Shown here piece by piece: positions 42,421-50,675 of a stretch of DNA of 64,000 nt. This stretch comes from Pararhizobium capsulatum DSM 1112 (GTDB lineage: Bacteria > Pseudomonadota > Alphaproteobacteria > Rhizobiales > Rhizobiaceae), in NCBI RefSeq assembly GCF_030814475.1, contig NZ_JAUSVF010000001.1, positions 4,125,001 through 4,189,000 on the forward strand. Direction: 5' to 3'. Position numbers and translations under genes: made by a program. Under the pieces are notes generated by a model. That model saw nothing but the letters and a program-made list of their open reading frames with translations. It searched no databases and was not told the DNA's origin. Numbering within the stretch: position 1 is the stretch's first letter; every line of letters starts with the position of its first letter.

Positions 42421-42455
42421 TGTAAACCTTTACATGCCTTATGTAAAGGTTTACA
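42421..42455. promoter_or_regulatory. paired LacI-type operators
   Basis: TGTAAACCTTTACA (42421-42434) and TGTAAAGGTTTACA (42442-42455) are palindromic apart from their CC/GG centres and reverse complements of each other; together with flanking A and T bases they form a large inverted repeat. Centres are 21 bp apart, two helical turns, suiting a repressor dimer pair. They lie 38 bp before the transporter start and within the regulator's promoter region. Confidence 0.75.
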
Positions 42456-42492
42456 TACACCTCAAGCGGATGGGAGCCGCAGGGAGGACGTC

Positions 42493-44019
42493 ATGAATTC
42501 GCAGATCGTCGGAGATGGCATTTCCGTGCTGTCCGCGAGGAGAATAAGCAAGTCTTTCAATGGCGTGCAGGTTCTCTTCAGTGTCGATTTCGATTTGCGC
42601 GCAGGCGAAATTCACGCCCTGATGGGCGAAAATGGTGCCGGCAAGTCCACTCTCGTCAAAATCCTATCCGGTTTCGAACAACCAACCTCGGGCGAAATCC
42701 TGCTCGATGGCAAGCCCGTGAAGCTGCCGCCGAATGGTGCCGCCGAGGCGCTCGGCATCGTCATCATCCACCAGGAATTCAATCTCGCAGAACATCTGAC
42801 GGTTACCGAAAGCCTGTTTCTGGGCCGTGAAGTGACGCGGTTCGGCATGCTCGATCGCAAATATATGCGGAGTGAGACCCGCCGCGTGCTCGATGTGCTC
42901 GGCTCGCATGTCGATGAAAACGCCATGATCAGCAGCCTTGCCATCGCTGACAAGCAGATGGTCGAGATTGCCAAGGCCATCAGCCGCGATGCCCGGATCA
43001 TCTTCATGGATGAGCCTACCGCCGTGCTGTCCCGCGAAGAAACCAATTATCTCTTCAAGCAGGTGCGCAAGCTGCGCGACAAGGGCACAAGCTTCGTCTT
43101 CGTGTCGCATAAGCTCGACGAGGTCATGGAACTGACCGACCGTGTCACCGTGCTGCGCGATGGCCAGTGGATCAAGACATCGCCTACCGCCATCCTCGAC
43201 GGCGAATCCATCGCCCAGCTGATGGTCGGCCGTGAACTGTCGAAGCTTTTTCCGGCCAAGAGCGAGCCGGATGTCGATGAGGAGATCACGCTCAGCGTCA
43301 GCGGCCTTTCGACCGGCTATGTTCATGACGCAAGCTTCGAAGTCCGCAAGGGCGAGATCCTCGGCTTTTCCGGGTTGATCGGCTCGGGCCGGACGGAACT
43401 GATGGAGGCCGTCGCGGGGCTACGGTCCCGTCATGCTGGCGACGTCATTATCCGGGGTGAAGCCGTAACCTCTGGCGATCCCCATGCCGCAAATCGCTGC
43501 GGCCTTGCTTACATGACCAAGGATCGCAAGTCGAAAGGCCTGCTTCTGAATTCCCGTATGACGGCGAACCTGACGCTGCAGTCGCTCGATAAGCATGGCA
43601 AGCTCGGCTATCTGAGCCCCGCCAGCGAGGCCGCCGCATTGGACAAGGCACGCCGTCGGTTCGACATTCGCGTGCGCGACGGTAATGTTGTCGCCGGTCG
43701 CATGTCCGGCGGCAACCAGCAGAAGCTGCTACTCGCCAAGGTTATGGAAACCGAGCCGGAGATCATCATCATCGATGAGCCCACACGCGGCATCGATGTC
43801 GGCACCAAGCAGCAGATCTATCATTTCATCTCGGCGCTCGCCCGCGACGGCCGCTCGATCATCGTCGTATCCTCGGAAATGCCCGAGGTGATCGGCCTTT
43901 GTACCCGTGTCGCAATCATGCGCGAGGGTCGTATCGTCGGGATGCTTGAAGGCGATGAGATCAACGAGCAGGAAATCATGCGCTACGCCGCAGGACTGAA
44001 GAAAAAAGCAGCAGCCTGA
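42493..44019 (+). CDS. sugar ABC transporter ATP-binding protein (two-domain)
   Basis: 508-residue double ABC protein of the RbsA/MglA type. The first domain has Walker A GENGAGKST (about residue 50); its signature is degenerate (SSLAIADKQMVEIAKAI), as usual in this type. The second has GLIGSGRTELME and the full signature MSGGNQQKLLLAKVM with Walker B IIIDEPTRGID. It energises the permease encoded next. The ATG at 42493 follows GGAGG. First gene of the transporter operon. Confidence 0.95.
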   Translation: MNSQIVGDGISVLSARRISKSFNGVQVLFSVDFDLRAGEIHALMGENGAGKSTLVKILSGFEQPTSGEILLDGKPVKLPPNGAAEALGIVIIHQEFNLAEHLTVTESLFLGREVTRFGMLDRKYMRSETRRVLDVLGSHVDENAMISSLAIADKQMVEIAKAISRDARIIFMDEPTAVLSREETNYLFKQVRKLRDKGTSFVFVSHKLDEVMELTDRVTVLRDGQWIKTSPTAILDGESIAQLMVGRELSKLFPAKSEPDVDEEITLSVSGLSTGYVHDASFEVRKGEILGFSGLIGSGRTELMEAVAGLRSRHAGDVIIRGEAVTSGDPHAANRCGLAYMTKDRKSKGLLLNSRMTANLTLQSLDKHGKLGYLSPASEAAALDKARRRFDIRVRDGNVVAGRMSGGNQQKLLLAKVMETEPEIIIIDEPTRGIDVGTKQQIYHFISALARDGRSIIVVSSEMPEVIGLCTRVAIMREGRIVGMLEGDEINEQEIMRYAAGLKKKAAA

Positions 44020-44055
44020 CAAAGCACGAAGATGCTCGCGGGCGAGAGTTTGTCA

Positions 44056-44080
44056 GGGAAAAGTGGAATCCGGTTTTCCC
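44056..44080. repeat. rhizobial GGGAAAA...TTTTCCC palindrome
   Basis: GGGAAAA and TTTTCCC with an 11-base AGTGG-type interior; the interior matches a common intergenic element of rhizobia (AAGTGGAATCCGGTTTT). Lies just after the ATPase gene. Confidence 0.55.
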
Positions 44081-44097
44081 GAAAGGACAAAAGAAAA

Positions 44098-44137
44098 CCA
44101 GACTTCATCCGGTTCCGCCGAACCTGATGAAGTCTGG
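44098..44137. repeat. 18-bp inverted repeat within sugar transporter operon
   Basis: CCAGACTTCATCCGGTTC and GAACCTGATGAAGTCTGG pair with one mismatch across a 4-base loop (CGCC). The hairpin lies between the ATPase and permease genes and could adjust or stabilise the segmental mRNA. Confidence 0.75.
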
Positions 44138-44180
44138 AAACAAAATTCCCAAAACAATGGGACGGGAGGTTGGTTTGGAC

Positions 44181-45185
44181 ATGAGTGCAAATGAGGAAAT
44201 CCGTGAGATCCGGCGCCGAAGCTGGCGGGACGTCGATCTGAGGGCGGTGGCTCCCTTTGCGGCGCTGATCCTGCTTCTGATCGTCGGGGCCCTCGTCAAT
44301 CCGAACTTCATCGGCATCACGAACCTCGCCAATGTCGCGACGCGCAGCGCCTTCATAGCGATCATCGCCGTTGGCGCAACCTTCGTCATCTCGTCCGGCG
44401 ATCTCGATCTTTCGGTCGGCTCGATGGTGGCCTTCGTCGCTAGCATTATGATCCTGTTCATGAATTCCGGCGTGATCGCCGATCCGGCCCTGATGCTGAC
44501 GGCGGCAGTCGCCTTCACGATCATTGTCGGTGCCGCCTGCGGTCTCTTGAATGGCCTTATCACCACGGTCGGACGGATCGAGCCTTTCATCGCAACGCTT
44601 GGAACGATGGGCATCTATCGCGGCCTGACGACATGGCTGTCGCAAGGCGGAGCAATTACCCTGCGCGATCCCGCGCTGCAGGAAATGTATCGCCCGGCCT
44701 ATTTCGGCTACATCCTCGGCGTGCCGGTTCCGATCGTCGTCATTCTCGCCGTGACCGCTGTTGCCGCCTTCATCCTCTACCGCACGCGCTATGGCCGCCA
44801 TGTGGTCGCCGTCGGCTCGAACAGCGATGTCGCCCGTTATTCCGGCATTCCGGTCAACCGTGTCCGCACCATCGCCTTCGTCATTCAGGGTCTTTGCGTC
44901 GCAATCGCCGTGCTGCTCTATGTACCGCGTCTCGGCTCGACGTCCGCGACAACCGGCATCCTCTGGGAGCTGCAGGCAATCACCGCCGTCGTCGTTGGCG
45001 GCACCGCGCTAAAAGGTGGCGCGGGCCGTGTCTGGGGCACGATCTGCGGCGCCTTCATCCTTGAGCTCGTCGGCAACATCATGCTGCTGTCGAACTTCAT
45101 CAGCGAATATCTGATCGGCGCCATCCAGGGTGCGATCATCATCATTGCGATGCTCGTCCAGCGCTCGCTGGTACGGAAATCGTAA
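44181..45185 (+). CDS. sugar ABC transporter permease
   Basis: 334-residue inner-membrane permease of the RbsC/XylH type with about eight to ten hydrophobic helices and the conserved loops SSGDLDLSVGSMVAF and GLLNGLITTVGRIEPFIATLG. The ATG at 44181 has GGGAGG eleven bases upstream; a TTG at 44175 is also possible. It follows the ATPase gene after a hairpin gap and precedes the binding protein by 158 bp. Substrate is not readable, but the context favours a glucoside or pentose. Confidence 0.93.
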   Translation: MSANEEIREIRRRSWRDVDLRAVAPFAALILLLIVGALVNPNFIGITNLANVATRSAFIAIIAVGATFVISSGDLDLSVGSMVAFVASIMILFMNSGVIADPALMLTAAVAFTIIVGAACGLLNGLITTVGRIEPFIATLGTMGIYRGLTTWLSQGGAITLRDPALQEMYRPAYFGYILGVPVPIVVILAVTAVAAFILYRTRYGRHVVAVGSNSDVARYSGIPVNRVRTIAFVIQGLCVAIAVLLYVPRLGSTSATTGILWELQAITAVVVGGTALKGGAGRVWGTICGAFILELVGNIMLLSNFISEYLIGAIQGAIIIIAMLVQRSLVRKS

Positions 45186-45343
45186 CTTCCGGCCATTCCG
45201 GCACACGCGTGGAGCGCGTGCGGAATGATTGGGAGACAAGGAGATAAGGCATTCCCGGTTCAGGAGAGAACGGGAGCGCTTGAGCCGGGTTCTTGGGTCG
45301 CCCGGCGCTGATTGTAGACCCGAAACACTAGGGAGAGAGAAAC

Positions 45344-46294
45344 ATGCGTAAAGGACTATTGGGCGTTGCAGCCATCGCCATCATGGCGTTTGCTGGCGTG
45401 GCCCACGCTGAAGACAAGAAGGTCACGATCGGCGTTTCGATCCCGGCCGCCGACCACGGCTGGACCTCGGGTGTGGTCTTCCACGCCGAGCGCGTCGCCA
45501 AGCTGCTCATGGAACAGCATCCGGGCCTCAACGTCATCGTCAAGACGTCGCCGGATCCGGCAAGCCAGGCGAATGCCGTGCAGGACCTTGAAACCCAGGG
45601 CATCGACGCCCTCGTGATCCTGCCGTCCGACCCGGATCCGCTGGTCAACGCCATCAAGGAAGTCAAGGGCAAGGGCACTTTCGTCGCCATCGTCGACCGC
45701 GCACCGTCGGTCAACGACAATACGGTTCGTGACCTCTACGTCGCGGGCAACAACCCGGCGCTCGGCCAGACGGCTGGCGAATACATCAAGGCAACGACGC
45801 CGGACGCTGAAGTCGTCATCATCCGCGGCCTGCCGATCCCGATCGACCAGCAGCGCCAGGACGGCTTCGACAAGGGTATCGAAGGCTCCAACGTCAAGGT
45901 TCTCGACCGCCAGTTCGGCAACTGGAACCGTGACGATGCCTTCAAGGTCATGCAGGACTACCTGACCAAGTACCAGAAGATCGACGTCGTATGGTGCCAG
46001 GACGATGACATGGCTGTCGGCGTTCTCCAGGCCATCGAGCAGGCCGGCCGCACCGACATCCAGTATGTCGTCGCGGGCGCAGGCTCCAAGGACATGATCA
46101 AGAAGGTCATGGACGGCGACAAGATGATCCCGGTCGACGTGCTCTATCCGCCGGCAATGGTTGGCACCGCGCTCGAAATGACCGTCGCCAACTTCTACGG
46201 CCAGGTTCCGGTTCGCGGCACCTACACGATCGACGCGACGCTGGTCACCAAGGACAACGCGAAGGACTTCTACTTCCCGGACTCCCCGTTCTGA
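45344..46294 (+). CDS. sugar ABC transporter substrate-binding protein
   Basis: 316-residue periplasmic binding protein of the RbsB type. A signal peptide (residues 1-22, ending GVAHA) precedes two lobes: GVSIPAADHGWTSGVVFH near 30-47, QGIDALVILPSDPDPLVNAI and VIIRGLPIPIDQQRQDGF. The ATG (MRKGLLGVAAIA) fits; a purine-rich GGGAGAGAG stands upstream. It is the last transporter gene, closed by the terminator at 46312. Its ligand would settle the operon's substrate. Confidence 0.95.
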   Translation: MRKGLLGVAAIAIMAFAGVAHAEDKKVTIGVSIPAADHGWTSGVVFHAERVAKLLMEQHPGLNVIVKTSPDPASQANAVQDLETQGIDALVILPSDPDPLVNAIKEVKGKGTFVAIVDRAPSVNDNTVRDLYVAGNNPALGQTAGEYIKATTPDAEVVIIRGLPIPIDQQRQDGFDKGIEGSNVKVLDRQFGNWNRDDAFKVMQDYLTKYQKIDVVWCQDDDMAVGVLQAIEQAGRTDIQYVVAGAGSKDMIKKVMDGDKMIPVDVLYPPAMVGTALEMTVANFYGQVPVRGTYTIDATLVTKDNAKDFYFPDSPF

Positions 46295-46311
46295 TCTGAT
46301 TTTGAGCTTGG

Positions 46312-46346
46312 GCTGCCCGCAGCGTAACGTTGCGGGCAGCTTTTCG
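46312..46346 (+). terminator. Rho-independent terminator after binding protein gene
   Basis: GCTGCCCGCA and TGCGGGCAGC form a perfect 10-bp stem with a 9-base loop, followed by TTTTCG. Ends the transporter operon. Confidence 0.9.
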
Positions 46347-46423
46347 TTTTGACGGTGACTTTCTGAAATTTCTGGCCCCGGCCGGATTGTCCGCCCGCGC
46401 AAACATGCTAGCCTCCCCTCGTT

Positions 46424-46437
46424 CTGCAACGTTTCAG
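46424..46437. promoter_or_regulatory. operator-like palindrome before isomerase gene
   Basis: CTGCAACGTTTCAG differs by one base from the perfect palindrome CTGCAACGTTGCAG at 48962, upstream of the beta-glucosidase gene. The CG-centred symmetry suits a LacI-family regulator; two copies before related genes suggest a shared regulator. Confidence 0.6.
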
Positions 46438-46536
46438 GTTTAGCAGTTTCTGCCAGAGGTACGTACGGCAGAAGTCATTTGAAGAAGAATTAGGTCGTCT
46501 GGGTTCAGTGGCGACCATCGACGGAGGAAACCACAG

Positions 46537-47589
46537 ATGAAGACCATCAAGGGCCCCGCCCTTTTTCTTGCCCAGTTTGCCGGCGATGCCGCACCGTTCA
46601 ATTCCTGGGATTCCATCACCAAATGGGCTACCGACATCGGCTATAAGGGCGTGCAGGTCCCGAGCTGGGACAGCCGCTTCATTGACCTGAAAAAGGCCGC
46701 CGAATCCAAGACCTATTGCGAAGAATTCGCGGGCAAGGCGCGCGAGAACGGCGTCGAGGTCACCGAACTTTCGACCCACCTGCAGGGCCAGCTCGTTGCC
46801 GTTCATCCCGCCTATGACGAAGCCTTCGATGGCTTTGCTGCCCCCGAAGTGCGCGGCAATCCCAAAGCCCGTCAGGAATGGGCCGTCGATCAGGTGAAGC
46901 TGGCACTGACTGCTTCCAAGAACCTCGGCCTGGATGCGATGGCGAGCTTCTCCGGTGCGCTCGCCTGGCCCTTCGTCTATCCGTGGCCGCAGCGCCCGGC
47001 CGGGCTGGTCGAGACCGCCTTCGACGAACTTGCTCGCCGCTGGAAGCCGATCCTCGATCACGCCGAAGATTGCGGTGTCGATGTCTGCTACGAAATCCAT
47101 CCCGGCGAAGACCTGCATGACGGCATCACCTACGAGATGTTCCTGGAGCGCACCGGCAACCACGCCCGCGCCAACATGCTCTACGATCCGTCGCACTACG
47201 TGCTGCAGTGCCTCGACTATCTGGAAAACATCGACATCTACAAGGACCGCATCAAGATGTTCCACGTCAAGGACGCGGAATTCAACCCAACGGGACGCCA
47301 GGGCGTCTATGGCGGCTTCCAGGGCTGGGTCAACCGCGCCGGCCGCTTCCGCTCGCTGGGTGACGGTCAGGTCGATTTTGGCGCGATCTTCGCCAAGATG
47401 GCGGCCAATGATTTTGCCGGCTGGGCCGTGGTCGAGTGGGAATGCGCGTTGAAGCACCCGGAAGACGGCGCGCGTGAAGGTGCGGAATTCGTCAAGCACC
47501 ACATCATCCGCGTGACGGAAAAGGCTTTTGACGATTTCGCCGATGCCGGAACGGATGACGCCGCCAACCGTCGCATGCTGGGGCTTTAA
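46537..47589 (+). CDS. TIM-barrel sugar isomerase/epimerase
   Basis: 350-residue protein of the xylose isomerase-like TIM-barrel (AP_endonuc_2) family. Metal-site residues are suggested by CYEIHPGEDLHD (Glu, His), YDPSHYVLQ, FHVKDAEF and VVEWECALKHPEDG. The short name covers isomerases, epimerases and some 3-keto-sugar enzymes. It lies directly before a Gfo/Idh/MocA dehydrogenase, a pairing seen in 3-keto-glycoside and inositol-type pathways. GGAGG lies before the ATG. Confidence 0.87.
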   Translation: MKTIKGPALFLAQFAGDAAPFNSWDSITKWATDIGYKGVQVPSWDSRFIDLKKAAESKTYCEEFAGKARENGVEVTELSTHLQGQLVAVHPAYDEAFDGFAAPEVRGNPKARQEWAVDQVKLALTASKNLGLDAMASFSGALAWPFVYPWPQRPAGLVETAFDELARRWKPILDHAEDCGVDVCYEIHPGEDLHDGITYEMFLERTGNHARANMLYDPSHYVLQCLDYLENIDIYKDRIKMFHVKDAEFNPTGRQGVYGGFQGWVNRAGRFRSLGDGQVDFGAIFAKMAANDFAGWAVVEWECALKHPEDGAREGAEFVKHHIIRVTEKAFDDFADAGTDDAANRRMLGL

Positions 47590-47600
47590 GCTTTCCCGGC

Positions 47601-47649
47601 GCGGAGAGATACCCCCTGTCGGCGTTGCCGACAGGGGGTATCTCTCCGC
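47601..47649. repeat. 23-bp perfect hairpin between isomerase and dehydrogenase genes
   Basis: GCGGAGAGATACCCCCTGTC followed by GGC forms one arm and its exact reverse complement follows after a GTT loop (47624-47626). It is the longest perfect inverted repeat seen in the window and lies in the 91-bp gap. There is no T run, so readthrough is expected. Confidence 0.85.
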
Positions 47650-47680
47650 AAGCACAAAAACCAAATTCAGGAGACACAAC

Positions 47681-48865
47681 ATGGCTATCGAAGGCAGCAG
47701 CACTGAACCGCGCGAAAAGCGTATACGGCTCGGTATGGTTGGCGGCGGTTCCGGAGCGTTCATCGGCGGCGTGCATCGCATGGCGGCCCGGCTCGACGAT
47801 CATTTCGAACTCGTCGCCGGCGCCCTCTCCTCGACTCCGGAAAAGGCCAAGGCCTCCGGCCTCGAACTCGGTCTCGATCCATCGCGCACCTATTCCGATT
47901 TCAAGGAAATGGCGATCCGCGAAGCCAAGCTGAAGAACGGCATAGAGGCCGTGGCAATCGTCACGCCGAACCACGTGCATTATGAAGCGGCAAAGGAATT
48001 CTTGAAGCGCGGCATCCACGTCATTTGCGACAAGCCGCTGACCTCGACATTGCCCAATGCCCGGAAGCTGAAGAAGATCGCCGATGAAAGCGACGCGCTC
48101 TTCGTGCTCACCCACAACTACACCGGCTACCCGATGGTGCGTCAGGCCCGCGAGATGGTGCTGAATGGCGATCTCGGCCCGATCCGCCTCGTGCAGATGG
48201 AATATCCGCAGGACTGGCTGACGGAAAACATCGAGCAATCCGGCCAGAAGCAGGCCTCCTGGCGCACAGACCCGGCCCGCTCCGGTGCCGGTGGCTCGAC
48301 CGGCGATATCGGTACCCACGCCTACAACCTCGGCGCCTTCGTTTCCGGCCTCGAGCTGGAAGAGCTCGCTGCCGATCTCGACAGCTTCGTCGAAGGTCGA
48401 GCGCTGGATGACAACGCCCATGTGATGATGCGCTTCAAGGCCAAGGACGGCCAGCGCGCCAAGGGTATGCTCTGGTGCAGCCAGGTCGCCCCCGGCAACG
48501 AGAATGGCCTGATGGTTCGTGTCTACGGCACCAAGGGCGGCATCGAATGGGTGCAGAAAGATCCGAATTATCTCTGGTACACGCCCTTCGGCGAACCGAA
48601 GCGCCTGATCACCCGTGCCGGCGCCGGCGCCAGCGGCGCTGCCGCCCGCGTTTCGCGCATCCCCTCCGGCCACCCTGAGGGTTATCTCGAAGGTTTCGCC
48701 AATATCTACAGCGAAGCCGCCCGCGCCATCTACGCCAAGCGCAAGGGCGAAAAGCTCGATCCGGCCGTCATCTATCCGACCATCAATGACGGCTTGAAAG
48801 GCATGATGTTTGTCGATGCCTGCGTGCAGTCGTCGAAACGCAATGGCGCCTGGATCAAAGTCTAG
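47681..48865 (+). CDS. Gfo/Idh/MocA-family oxidoreductase
   Basis: 394-residue NAD(P)-dependent dehydrogenase. The N-terminal Rossmann fold shows LGMVGGGSGAFIGGVHR; the catalytic Lys is in VICDKPLTSTL (usual EKP-like block), and GSTGDIGTHAYNLG is the substrate-domain motif. Family members oxidise sugars, inositols or glucosides, commonly at C3 when paired with a TIM-barrel isomerase-type gene. Follows GGAGA and a long hairpin after the isomerase gene, same strand. Substrate is inferred from context only. Confidence 0.9.
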   Translation: MAIEGSSTEPREKRIRLGMVGGGSGAFIGGVHRMAARLDDHFELVAGALSSTPEKAKASGLELGLDPSRTYSDFKEMAIREAKLKNGIEAVAIVTPNHVHYEAAKEFLKRGIHVICDKPLTSTLPNARKLKKIADESDALFVLTHNYTGYPMVRQAREMVLNGDLGPIRLVQMEYPQDWLTENIEQSGQKQASWRTDPARSGAGGSTGDIGTHAYNLGAFVSGLELEELAADLDSFVEGRALDDNAHVMMRFKAKDGQRAKGMLWCSQVAPGNENGLMVRVYGTKGGIEWVQKDPNYLWYTPFGEPKRLITRAGAGASGAAARVSRIPSGHPEGYLEGFANIYSEAARAIYAKRKGEKLDPAVIYPTINDGLKGMMFVDACVQSSKRNGAWIKV

Positions 48866-48961
48866 GATTACCGTTGGAGACGGCTCTGCCGGAAGCGGCA
48901 GGGCTGTCACTTTCCGCTTGATGTCATCATCTTGTTATTGACTTTTGATCGCGTGGCTTTA

Positions 48962-48975
48962 CTGCAACGTTGCAG
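48962..48975. promoter_or_regulatory. operator-like palindrome before beta-glucosidase
   Basis: CTGCAACGTTGCAG is a perfect 14-bp palindrome with a CG centre, 52 bp before the GTG start of the glucosidase and just downstream of a TTGACTT-type promoter element. Near-identical to 46424-46437. Confidence 0.6.
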
Positions 48976-49026
48976 ATTTCAGAGCAGACGCGGCGTTCTC
49001 TCCGCCGCCAACCGAAGAGAACCATC

Positions 49027-50400
49027 GTGATCGATCCCAAGACCCTCGCCCAGCGTTTCCCCGGCGATTTCCTGTTCGGTGTCGCGACCGCCTCCTTCCA
49101 GATCGAGGGTGCATCGAAGACCGATGGCCGCAAGCCCTCCATCTGGGATGCATTTTCCAACATGCCGGGCCGCGTCCACAACCGCGATAACGGCGACATC
49201 GCCTGCGACCATTACAACCGGCTGGATGACGATCTCGACCTGATCCAGAGCCTCGGTGTGCAGGCCTATCGCTTCTCGATCGCGTGGCCGCGCATCGTGC
49301 CGGAGGGCACCGGACCGATCAACGAGAAGGGCCTGGACTTCTACGACCGCCTCGTCGATGGCCTGAAGGCGCGCAACATCAAGGCCTTTGCGACACTCTA
49401 CCATTGGGATTTGCCACTCGCGCTGATGGGCGACGGCGGCTGGACGGCACACTCGACCACCCATGCCTTCCAGCGCTACGCCAAGACGGTGATCTCTCGT
49501 CTCGGCGACCGACTGGACGCTGTTGCGACCTTCAATGAACCCTGGTGCTCCGTCTGGCTCAGCCATCTCTACGGCATCCATGCGCCGGGCGAGCGCAACA
49601 TGGATGCGGCCCTTCATGCGATGCACTATACCAACCTCGCCCATGGCCTTGGCGTTTCCGCGGTGCGCGACGTACGGTCGGACCTGCCTGTCGGCATCGT
49701 CATCAACCCGATGCACGTCTATGCCGGCAGCGACAGCGTCGCGGACCAGGCAGCCGCCGAACGCGCCTTCGACTTTCACAATGGCGCCTTTTTTGGCCCA
49801 ATCTTCAAGGGCGAATATCCGGAAAGCCTCCTCTCCGCGCTTGGCAACCGAATGCCGAAGGTGGAAGCCGAGGACATGGCCGTTATCTCGCAAAAACTCG
49901 ACTGGTGGGGTGTCAACTACTACACGCCGATGCGCGTCTCCGACGATCCGACCCCATCAGCGGAATTCCCGGCGACGGTCAACGCCAAACCGGTCAGCGA
50001 CATCAAGACCGATATCGGCTGGGAGGTCGTTCCGCAGGCGCTGGGCGATCTTATCCGCACACTGAACGAACGCTACAGTCTCCCAGACTGCTACATCACC
50101 GAAAACGGCGCCTGCTACAACATGGGCCTTGAGAACGGCATCGTCGACGATCAGCCGCGCCTCGACTATATCGCTGACCATCTCGCCGTCACCGCCGAGC
50201 TGATCAAGGAAGGCTATCCGATGAAAGGCTATTTCGCCTGGAGCCTGATGGACAATTTCGAATGGGCGGAAGGTTACACGATGCGCTTCGGCATCGTCCA
50301 TGTCGATTACGATACCCAGGTCCGCACCATCAAGAAGAGCGGTCACTGGTACAAGGAACTGGCCGAACAGTTCCCGAAGGGCAACCACAAGCCCGGTTGA
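49027..50400 (+). CDS. beta-glucosidase, GH1
   Basis: 457-residue GH1 beta-glucosidase. The acid/base Glu171 is in TFNEPWCS and the nucleophile Glu359 in YITENGACY; DFLFGVATASFQIEG and FAWSLMDNFEWAEGY are typical. There is no signal peptide, so it works in the cytoplasm on imported beta-glucosides, cutting aryl- or oligo-glucosides. GTG 49027 (MIDPKTLAQRFPG) fits relatives; a GAAGAGA-like weak Shine-Dalgarno stands before it. It follows the dehydrogenase by 161 bp and carries its own promoter and operator-like site. Confidence 0.95.
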   Translation: MIDPKTLAQRFPGDFLFGVATASFQIEGASKTDGRKPSIWDAFSNMPGRVHNRDNGDIACDHYNRLDDDLDLIQSLGVQAYRFSIAWPRIVPEGTGPINEKGLDFYDRLVDGLKARNIKAFATLYHWDLPLALMGDGGWTAHSTTHAFQRYAKTVISRLGDRLDAVATFNEPWCSVWLSHLYGIHAPGERNMDAALHAMHYTNLAHGLGVSAVRDVRSDLPVGIVINPMHVYAGSDSVADQAAAERAFDFHNGAFFGPIFKGEYPESLLSALGNRMPKVEAEDMAVISQKLDWWGVNYYTPMRVSDDPTPSAEFPATVNAKPVSDIKTDIGWEVVPQALGDLIRTLNERYSLPDCYITENGACYNMGLENGIVDDQPRLDYIADHLAVTAELIKEGYPMKGYFAWSLMDNFEWAEGYTMRFGIVHVDYDTQVRTIKKSGHWYKELAEQFPKGNHKPG

Positions 50401-50408
50401 TCCTCAAA

Positions 50409-50431
50409 GGCCGGTGGCCATGCCACCGGCC
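50409..50431. terminator. hairpin after beta-glucosidase
   Basis: GGCCGGTGGC and GCCACCGGCC form a perfect 10-bp stem with a CAT loop; no T run. Eight bases beyond the glucosidase stop. A probable but weak terminator. Confidence 0.6.
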
Positions 50432-50543
50432 TAATCCCGATCCATCTTCCGGTCATTCCACGGCGATTATCTCGGTCCACGCAAGAATTATCCGGCGGTT
50501 TACGGTTACTTGGAAAATTTTCGCTGGATCGGCAGCGAAAATG

Positions 50544-50675
50544 CGCGCATTAGAGAGCCATCTTGAGCGCCGCTACTTACATTCGGCGCGAATTTCATGG
50601 CGGGGCAACCGGATGCTGGGCAACTGGCAATGTTGGCGAATGTGCGAGAGCTGCAAGGGCTGATTGCCCTTTCTG
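50544..50675 (+). promoter_or_regulatory. structured leader of metNIQ, possible S-box-type riboswitch
   Basis: Hand-paired fold: P1 50544-50551 (CGCGCATT) with 50639-50646 (AATGTGCG, one G-U); AGAGA junction 50552-50556; P2 GCCAT/ATGGC (50557-50561/50597-50601) with a GA/GA internal loop like a k-turn and outer stem GCGCCG/CGGCGC; loop ACATT (50579-50583) can pair with AATGT (50629-50633) as a pseudoknot; GGGGCAACCGG at 50602. A stem AAGGGC/GCCCTT with TTTCT tail follows (50655-50674). AGAGA after P1, GGCAACC and a P2-loop pseudoknot are SAM-I hallmarks, but the core differs. Confidence 0.45.
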
